Below, in pieces: positions 13,351 through 18,899 of a stretch of 18,899 nt of DNA. Numbering within the stretch: position 1 is the stretch's first letter; each line of letters starts with the position of its first letter. The DNA lies in assembly GCA_002336765.1 (NCBI GenBank), contig DDES01000105.1, positions 1-18,899 of the forward strand. The letters run 5' to 3'. The notes beneath the pieces were generated by a model. That model did no database searches, had not been told where the DNA came from, and saw only the letters and a list, made by a program, of their open reading frames with translations. Origin of the DNA: Novosphingobium sp. UBA1948 (lineage in GTDB: Bacteria; Pseudomonadota; Alphaproteobacteria; Sphingomonadales; Sphingomonadaceae). Both the position numbers and the translations under genes were made by a program.

Positions 13351-15786
13351 TCAGAACTTGATGTTCACTTCGCCACCAAAGGTGCGCGGATCGTTGAAGA
13401 AGCCGCTGATCCCGGCCGCCGCCGTGCCCGACTTGTAGAACAGGTGCTGTTCATTGAGCAGGTTGCGCGCCCAGAGGGCGAAGGTGGCCTTGGCCCCGCT
13501 GTCCCCCATCGCGACATCGGCCAGCGCGATCCGGCCGTTCACCACAAAGGCGGCATCGCCCTTGGGCTGGGCATAGCGCACGGCGCGGGTAACGCTATCA
13601 TAGTTGCTGTCGGTGTAGTTGGCATAATAGCCGGAGTCGAAATTCGCATCGAGGTGCAGGCGCAGCTTGGCGGCGCCCTCCACCACCGGCACTTCGTAAT
13701 CCACTGCGGCGCTGCCCGAATGTTCGGGCGTATAGACCTGATAGATCGGCACCGGCACGGTGATGAACACCCCGCCCGTCTGCGGGAAGGGGTTGAGCGT
13801 GTCGGGGATCTTCACGCTGTTCCACGCATAGGAAGCGCTCAGCGTCAGCCCCTTGGTGGGGGCCAGCGTCAGTTCGGCTTCCACGCCCTTCAGCTTGCCA
13901 GTGCCCGGCGCGTTCACCGTGTCGGTGGTGGTGCGGGTGGTGGCCACGCGCACGCCGTTCACAACGTCCTCATAGAGGCCGCTGAAGTCGAGCTGGATAT
14001 TCTTGTAGGTGCCGGCATAGGCCGCCACGTTGAAACGCGCACGGTGGTTCCAGAACTCGGTCTTGGCGCCGATCTCGAACATCGAGACGGTTTCGGGGTT
14101 GAACGAGCGATAGGACAGCGAGCGCGAATTGGCGCCGCCCGCGCGATAGCCCGTGCTCCACTTGCCATAGAGATGCACATCGCGCGCGGCATCGATCGAC
14201 AGGTTGATCATCGGATCGACGCGCGACCACGAGGCGTTGAGCGCGATCGGCGCCTGTACGTTGACGCCATTGACCGGCAGGATCGGCGCGGCGCCGTTCA
14301 CGATGAACAGGCTGCCGTCCTTCTTGTCGTTGGTCCAGCGCGCACCCACCGTCAGATGCGCGTGATCGTCGAGCACCGGCGGGGTGTAGGTAGCCTGACC
14401 ATAGAGGCCGATGCTGGTGGTCTTCACATGGCTGGCGCGCTGGATAAGCTGGTTGGTATAGTCGATCTGGCGCACCACCGCCACGCTGCCCGCCGCGTCG
14501 GTGAACTGCATGGTGTTGAAGGCGCTGGCACTATCCTGCACCTTTTCGACATAATACAGCCCGCCCGCCTGATACTTGAAGCGCGGCAGTTCGCCGATGA
14601 CCTGAAGCTCCTGACTGAACTGGTTCTGGCGGAAGGGCGCAAGGCTGTAGCGGCCGAACTGGAAGTTCAGGAAGCTGGGCGCGACACCGGCGGTGATCGT
14701 GGCCTGCTGCATCGAGGGGGTCGCGCTGCCATTGTCCCACTGGGTCTGGCTCATGGTGCGATAGGCGGTGATCGAACGCAGGGTCAGCGCATGCGAGGCC
14801 TTGTATTCCAGCCCGAGGCGGAAACCTTCGGCCTTGCCGACGCTGGCCTGCTGCGGCACGCCGATAGCAGCCACGCTGGCGCGGCTCGGCTCGAACTTGA
14901 ACGCCGCCGCCACGCTGTTGGGCAGCACCGCCGCCGAGCCGCTGGCCGAAACCGGCAGGCCGAGGCCACCCGAAATCTGCTGGTAATAGAGCGTCGAGGT
15001 TTCGTCATAGGAATTGTCGTAGGACAGGTCGGCACTGAAGCCATCAAACGGCTTCCACAACGCTTCCACATGCATGCCGCGCTTGTCGAAAGAATTGAAG
15101 CCCTTCTGCCCCGACATGGGATTGGTCACGAAAGGATCGCGATGCGCGGTCACAGCGTCGATCTTCAGGCTGATATTGGCGAACTCGGGCAGGTCGAGAT
15201 GGATCTCGCCCTTGTTGCTGCCATAATTGCCGATGCCCGCCGTGGCGTTCAGCTTGAACTGGCCGCTGGGCTTCTTGGTGACGATATTAACCGCGCCGCC
15301 TTCGGTGTTGCGGCCAAACAACGTGCCCTGCGGGCCTTTCAGCACCTCGATGTTCTCGACATCGAACAGCGCGGTGCCAAGACCCTGCGCGCGGCCCTGA
15401 TAAACGCCGTCGATATAGACGCCCACGCCCTGATCGCGGGCAGGCTGGTTGGAGTCGGACAGCACACCTACGCCGCGCACGTTCACGATCAGCGCGCCGG
15501 GGCGCGAGAAGAACGGCGCCACCTTGAGGCTGGGAATCGCGCCGTCGCCCAGATCGAGCAGCGAGGTGACATGGCGGTTTTCCAGCGCCGCCGTGGTCAG
15601 CACCGAGATCGAGATCGGAATGGCCTGCAGGTCTTCCTTGCGCTTCTGCGCGGTGACGGTGATGACATCCAGACCGTCAGCGGCATCGGCGGCGGCATCA
15701 GCCGGAGCGGCAGGCGCTGCATAGGCCGGACAAGCGGTAGCGATCACCGCCAGAGCACTGGCGGCGAGCAGACGGGACATATTCAT
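13351..15786 (-). CDS. TonB-dependent outer-membrane receptor
   Basis: This 811-residue receptor has a signal peptide (MSRLLAASALAVIATACPAYA), a TonB-box-like segment DVITVTAQKR, and a plug domain with the signature VENIEVLKGPQGTLFGRNTEGGAVNIVTKKP split over residues about 143-175. A 22-strand barrel follows and ends in the terminal phenylalanine (VNIKF) that directs assembly into the outer membrane. Such receptors import scarce ligands using TonB-ExbBD energy. The sequence belongs to the large sphingomonad group whose ligands vary (siderophores, glycans, aromatics), so the ligand is unknown. AAGGGGG lies nine nt before the ATG. The stop is directly followed by the phosphatase gene, hinting at a phosphorylated ligand. 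An 11-bp repeat array lies 49 nt upstream. Confidence 0.94.
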   Translation of the reverse strand: MNMSRLLAASALAVIATACPAYAAPAAPADAAADAADGLDVITVTAQKRKEDLQAIPISISVLTTAALENRHVTSLLDLGDGAIPSLKVAPFFSRPGALIVNVRGVGVLSDSNQPARDQGVGVYIDGVYQGRAQGLGTALFDVENIEVLKGPQGTLFGRNTEGGAVNIVTKKPSGQFKLNATAGIGNYGSNKGEIHLDLPEFANISLKIDAVTAHRDPFVTNPMSGQKGFNSFDKRGMHVEALWKPFDGFSADLSYDNSYDETSTLYYQQISGGLGLPVSASGSAAVLPNSVAAAFKFEPSRASVAAIGVPQQASVGKAEGFRLGLEYKASHALTLRSITAYRTMSQTQWDNGSATPSMQQATITAGVAPSFLNFQFGRYSLAPFRQNQFSQELQVIGELPRFKYQAGGLYYVEKVQDSASAFNTMQFTDAAGSVAVVRQIDYTNQLIQRASHVKTTSIGLYGQATYTPPVLDDHAHLTVGARWTNDKKDGSLFIVNGAAPILPVNGVNVQAPIALNASWSRVDPMINLSIDAARDVHLYGKWSTGYRAGGANSRSLSYRSFNPETVSMFEIGAKTEFWNHRARFNVAAYAGTYKNIQLDFSGLYEDVVNGVRVATTRTTTDTVNAPGTGKLKGVEAELTLAPTKGLTLSASYAWNSVKIPDTLNPFPQTGGVFITVPVPIYQVYTPEHSGSAAVDYEVPVVEGAAKLRLHLDANFDSGYYANYTDSNYDSVTRAVRYAQPKGDAAFVVNGRIALADVAMGDSGAKATFALWARNLLNEQHLFYKSGTAAAGISGFFNDPRTFGGEVNIKF

Positions 15787-15834
15787 GGCTTGGACCCCCT
15801 TGGTGATTCGTCACGCAGGCTGTGGGGGACGGGC

Positions 15835-15889
15835 ATGACAAGGGTTGGTCATTTGTATGACGATCACATGGCATTTCCATGGCATTTCC
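15835..15889 (-). promoter_or_regulatory. Array of five 11-bp direct repeats resembling Pho boxes
   Basis: Read on the strand of the receptor gene, five consecutive 11-mers (starting at 15889, 15878, 15867, 15856 and 15845) carry in phase the hexamers TGCCAT, TGCCAT, CGTCAT, TGACCA and TGTCAT. The first two units are identical (GGAAATGCCAT). The PhoB consensus is TGTCAT repeated every 11 bp, so the units match at 5, 5, 5, 3 and 6 of 6 positions. The array ends 49 nt before the receptor start codon, a fitting distance for an activator. Part of it also forms GTCAT-N4-ATGAC (15848-15861), so a dimeric repressor site is an alternative. PhoB binding is inferred. Confidence 0.45.
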
Positions 15890-15938
15890 ACGTCAGCATC
15901 GTGCCCGCGTCGCGCTCGATCGGCAAATGCAAGCGCGC

Positions 15939-15968
15939 CTAAAGTCGAGTGGCGACGCGGCTAAAGTC
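15939..15968 (+). repeat. CTAAAGTC direct repeat, 22-bp spacing
   Basis: The octamer CTAAAGTC occurs at 15939-15946 and 15961-15968, 22 bp apart start to start (two helical turns), about 70-100 nt upstream of the CoA-transferase start. Same-face spacing fits a regulator binding two sites. The regulator is unknown and the match could be chance. Confidence 0.35.
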
Positions 15969-16039
15969 TTGATAGGCGTCATATCCGAAGCATGGCTCGG
16001 TCCACACCGGCCATCATGCAACGCAAGAGGATGACGCCT

Positions 16040-17368
16040 GTGTCTGAAAGTGTAAACGCGCTGTACCGCGCCCGCCTTGCCACCGCTGCGCAAGCGGCGG
16101 CGCTGATCCCCAATGGCGCGAAAGTGGCCATGTCGATCGGCGCGGGCACCCCGCCGGCACTGGTCACCGCGCTGGCCGAGCGCGCCCGTGCCGGCGAGGC
16201 GCGCGACATCCGCTTTTACTACATGCTTTGCGCCGCCGTCGCGGGACGCACGATCTTTGACCCCGATCTGGTCGACCGCCTGATCCCGATGAGCTATTTC
16301 CACGGCGGGGTGGAGCGCGCGCTCGACAAGCTGCGCGGGCCGGACCAGCATCTGGTCGATTTCATCCCCTCGCATTTCAGCCAGATCCCGCGCTCGATGG
16401 TCGAGCATGTCGGGGTTGATACGCTGATCACCATCGTCTCGCCGATGGACGAGGAAGGCTATGTCAGCCTTGGCACCAACACCGATTATGCGATGGCCGT
16501 GGCGCGCAAGCCGGGCGCGCGGCTGATCTTCGAGGTCAACGCCCATATGCCGCGCGTGCGGGGCGATTGCCGCGTGCATATTTCCGACATCACCGCGCTG
16601 GTGGAAAACGACCAGCCGTTGCTGGCCGCGCCCCCTGCCCCGCTCAGCGATGTCGATATCCGCATCGGCGAGATCATCGCGGGGCTGGTCGAGGATGGTG
16701 CCTGTCTGCAAATGGGGATCGGCGCGCTGCCCGACGCGGTCTGCGCCGGTTTGCACAACCACCGCAATCTGGGCATCCATACCGAGTTGATGACGCCCGG
16801 CCTTGCCGAACTGGTGCGCCGCGGTGTGGTGGACAACAGCCGCAAGCAGACCCATGTCGGCACCAGCATCTTCACCTTCGCGCTGGGCGACCGCGCGCTG
16901 TATGATTTCATCGACGATAACCCGCAGGCCGAGGCCTATCCGGTCGAGTATGTGAACAATCCGGCAGTGATCGCGCGCAACGACCGCGTGGTCTCGGTCA
17001 ATGCCACCACGCAGATCGACTTCCACGGCGCCTGCAATTCGGAATATGTCGGCGGGCGACAGTTCTCCGCTTCGGGCGGACAAGTCGATTTCGTGCGCGG
17101 TGCCTATATGTCGAATGGCGGCAAATCGATCATCGCCTGCCACTCCACCGCCGCCAAGGGCACGATCTCGCGCATCACCCCGACGCTGACCGGCCCCGTC
17201 ACGACCGGACGCAACGAGACGCATCTGGTGGTCACCGAATATGGCATGGCCGACATGAAGGGCAAAACGCTGAGCGAGCGGGCCAAGGCGTTGATCGCCA
17301 TCGCCCACCCCGATTTCCGCGAGGAACTGGAGCGCGAGGCCCACGCCATGCAATTGCTGGCACGCTGA
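16040..17368 (+). CDS. Acetyl-CoA hydrolase/transferase family CoA-transferase
   Basis: The product, 442 residues from this start, belongs to the family of 4-hydroxybutyrate, butyrate and succinate:acetate CoA-transferases and acetyl-CoA hydrolases. These cytoplasmic enzymes move CoA between short-chain acids through a glutamyl-CoA thioester. The N-terminal domain has VAMSIGAGTPPALVTAL (29-45). The catalytic glutamate is E249 in NLGIHTELMTPG. The GGQVDFVRGA segment and TEYGMADMKGKTLSERAKALI close the C-terminal domain. Overall similarity fits a 4-hydroxybutyrate/butyrate-type transferase, but the acid cannot be fixed. AAGAGG touches an ATG at 16031 directly and lies nine nt before the GTG at 16040, so GTG is preferred; in-frame ATGs at 16031, 16016 and 15992 are alternatives. 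It is divergent from the receptor gene. Confidence 0.88.
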   Translation: MSESVNALYRARLATAAQAAALIPNGAKVAMSIGAGTPPALVTALAERARAGEARDIRFYYMLCAAVAGRTIFDPDLVDRLIPMSYFHGGVERALDKLRGPDQHLVDFIPSHFSQIPRSMVEHVGVDTLITIVSPMDEEGYVSLGTNTDYAMAVARKPGARLIFEVNAHMPRVRGDCRVHISDITALVENDQPLLAAPPAPLSDVDIRIGEIIAGLVEDGACLQMGIGALPDAVCAGLHNHRNLGIHTELMTPGLAELVRRGVVDNSRKQTHVGTSIFTFALGDRALYDFIDDNPQAEAYPVEYVNNPAVIARNDRVVSVNATTQIDFHGACNSEYVGGRQFSASGGQVDFVRGAYMSNGGKSIIACHSTAAKGTISRITPTLTGPVTTGRNETHLVVTEYGMADMKGKTLSERAKALIAIAHPDFREELEREAHAMQLLAR

Positions 17369-17371
17369 GGC

Positions 17372-17403
17372 TTTAGGGGCTCGCCGGTTGGTGCGCCCCT
17401 AAA
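17372..17403. terminator. Bidirectional hairpin between CoA-transferase and lepA
   Basis: TTTAGGGGC (17372-17380) and GCCCCTAAA (17395-17403) form a perfect 9-bp stem with a 14-nt loop in the 37-bp gap between two convergent stop codons. The AAA/TTT arms serve as part of the stem on both strands, as in bidirectional terminators, although no long U-run follows. Confidence 0.6.
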
Positions 17404-17405
17404 CC

Positions 17406-18899
17406 TTATTCCTCGCCCATCCGCAGCGCGGCGATGAAGGCTTCCTGCGGAATCTGCACATTGCCATATTCGCGCATACGGGCCTTGCCCTTCTTCTGCT
17501 TGTCCAGCAGCTTCTTCTTGCGGCTGATGTCGCCGCCATAGCATTTGGCGGTCACATCCTTGCGCAGCGCAGCGATGGTTTCGCGCGCGATCACCTTGCC
17601 GCCGATCGCCGCCTGAATCGGGATCTTGAACAGGTGGCGGGGGATCAGGTCCTTCAACCGCTCGCACATATGGCGCCCGCGTTCCTCGGCCACGCCGCGA
17701 TGCACGATCATCGAGAGCGCATCGACCGGTTCGTTGTTCACAAGGATCGACATCTTCACCAGATCGCCCTCGCGCAGCCCGATCTGCTCATAGTCAAAGC
17801 TGGCATAGCCGCGCGAGATCGACTTGAGACGATCGTAGAAGTCGAACACCACCTCGTTGAGCGGCAACTCGTAATTCACCTGAGCGCGTCCGCCGACATA
17901 GGTCAGCCCCGTCTGGATACCGCGACGGTCCTGACACAGTTTCAGGATGGAGCCGAGATATTCGTCAGGCGTGTAGATCGTGGCCTTGATCCAAGGCTCG
18001 TCGATCTGTTCGATGCGGTTGGGATCGGGATAGTCGGCCGGATTGTGCAGCAGGATCTCGCCCGCATCGTCGGTCTTGCTGGCGCGCAACTGGATGCGAT
18101 AGACCACCGAGGGGCTGGTGGTGATGAGATCGAGGTCATACTCGCGGGAGAGGCGCTCCTGAATGATCTCCAGATGCAGCAGGCCGAGGAAGCCGCAGCG
18201 AAAGCCGAAGCCCAGCGCGGCGGAGGTTTCCATTTCAAAGCTGAAGCTGGCATCGTTCAAGCGCAGCTTGGCAATGCTCTCGCGCAGCTTTTCGAAATCG
18301 GCGGCGTCCACAGGGAACAGCCCGCAGAACACCACCGGCTGCACTTCCTTATAGCCCGGCAAAGCCTCGGTCGCGCCGCCCTTCACGGTGGTGATCGTGT
18401 CACCCACCTTGGCGGTTTCCACTTCCTTGATCTGGGCAGTGATAAAGCCGATCTCGCCCGGCCCCAGTTCGGCCAGTTCCTCGCGCTTGGGGGTAAAGCA
18501 GCCGACGCGGTCGATCAGATGCTCGGTGCCACCCTGCATGAATTTCACCTGCAGGCCCTTGCGGATTGCACCATCGATCACGCGCACCAGAATGACCACG
18601 CCCAGATAGGGGTCATACCAGCTGTCCACCAGCATGGCTTTCAGCGGCGCGGCGCGGTCGCCCTTGGGCGCCGGGATTTTCTTGACCACCGCCTCAAGGA
18701 TTTCCTCGATGCCGATGCCCGATTTCGCGCTGGCCAGTACGGCCTCCGATGCGTCCAGCCCGATCACTTCCTCGATCTCGGCCTTGACCTTTTCCGGCTC
18801 GGCGGCGGGCAGGTCGATCTTGTTGATGACCGGCACGATCTCGTGGTCATGCTCGATCGACTGGTACACATTGGCCAGCGTCTGCGCTTCCACGCCCTG
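17406..18899 (-). CDS. lepA: Elongation factor 4 / LepA GTPase (partial, N-terminus outside window)
   Basis: 497 residues are visible of the usual 600. The missing part is the first roughly 100, including the P-loop and switch regions. The visible part opens with QGVEAQTLANVYQSI and the G4 guanine-binding motif NKIDLPAAEPEKV, followed by the SAKSGIGIEEILEAVV G5 region. Domain II follows (WYDPYLGVVILVRV, DRVGCFTPKREELAELGPGE). Domains III and V carry the LepA hallmarks GFGFRCGFLGLLHLEIIQERL, TSPSVVYRI and ASFDYEQIGLREGDLVKMSILVN. The LepA-specific C-terminal domain includes KVIARETIAALRKDVTAKCYGGDISRKKKLLDKQKKGKARM. LepA is a ribosome-bound translational GTPase affecting initiation, elongation or assembly under stress. 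The TAA stop adjoins a shared terminator hairpin. Confidence 0.97.
   Translation of the reverse strand, partial: QGVEAQTLANVYQSIEHDHEIVPVINKIDLPAAEPEKVKAEIEEVIGLDASEAVLASAKSGIGIEEILEAVVKKIPAPKGDRAAPLKAMLVDSWYDPYLGVVILVRVIDGAIRKGLQVKFMQGGTEHLIDRVGCFTPKREELAELGPGEIGFITAQIKEVETAKVGDTITTVKGGATEALPGYKEVQPVVFCGLFPVDAADFEKLRESIAKLRLNDASFSFEMETSAALGFGFRCGFLGLLHLEIIQERLSREYDLDLITTSPSVVYRIQLRASKTDDAGEILLHNPADYPDPNRIEQIDEPWIKATIYTPDEYLGSILKLCQDRRGIQTGLTYVGGRAQVNYELPLNEVVFDFYDRLKSISRGYASFDYEQIGLREGDLVKMSILVNNEPVDALSMIVHRGVAEERGRHMCERLKDLIPRHLFKIPIQAAIGGKVIARETIAALRKDVTAKCYGGDISRKKKLLDKQKKGKARMREYGNVQIPQEAFIAALRMGEE

Noticed and set aside
15868..15889. The 11-bp tandem repeat as a simple microsatellite or replication iteron
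   Set aside because: Only two exact copies exist, and they are in phase with three further TGTCAT-like units, so a regulator array explains more.
13444..15942. An 832-codon open frame on the plus strand
   Set aside because: Antisense to the TonB-dependent receptor, with composition typical of a shadow frame and no recognisable motif.
15893..17353. A 486-codon minus-strand frame
   Set aside because: Antisense to the CoA-transferase, which has its catalytic glutamate and family motifs; the frame shows only shadow composition.

Overview
The window is GC-rich, densely coded bacterial DNA. The gene content points to an alphaproteobacterium of the order Sphingomonadales, probably Novosphingobium or a near relative. 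Pointers are a short RecO without zinc cysteines, the apaG/metZ neighbourhood, a long TonB-dependent receptor of the sphingomonad type and a GcvA-like LysR regulator. This placement is inferred from family resemblance; no search was run. I see no insertion sequence, tRNA, rRNA, CRISPR array or phage gene.

Layout. (1) 1-1053, minus: a LysR regulator cut by the left edge, preceded by apaG. (2) 1189-1653, plus: a small protein gene with a Fur-like box in its promoter, abutting the end of metZ (1654-2877, minus). The metZ leader holds nested, mutually exclusive inverted repeats that look like a translational switch. (3) 3039-6598: a mannosyltransferase-type gene (plus) meets tail to tail, with 4 nt overlap, a GT4 glycosyltransferase; upstream of that lies a polyprenyl-phosphate-mannose-synthase-like GT2 fused to GtrA. 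Together they could form a lipid-linked mannose and protein O-mannosylation module. (4) 6622-9585, minus: leuB, recO and a secreted amidohydrolase, tightly packed with the two glycosyltransferase genes as a likely five-gene operon. (5) 9741-10706, minus: an extended SDR. (6) 10881-12427, plus: a hypothetical gene, a cold-shock protein, a structured noncoding stretch and two small-protein genes. (7) 12458-15786, minus: a TonB-dependent receptor and a secreted tyrosine-phosphatase-like protein whose reading frames lie head to tail; upstream is an array of 11-bp repeats resembling Pho boxes. (8) 16040-17368, plus: an acyl-CoA/acetate CoA-transferase, then a hairpin shared with the end of lepA (minus, cut by the right edge).

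The most notable signals are non-coding: the candidate metZ leader switch (about 2882-2957), the five-unit 11-bp array (15835-15889) that would make the receptor/phosphatase pair a phosphate-scavenging unit, and the Fur-like box at 1137-1151. A possible 1-nt frameshift at the 5' end of the mannosyltransferase gene also deserves a check.
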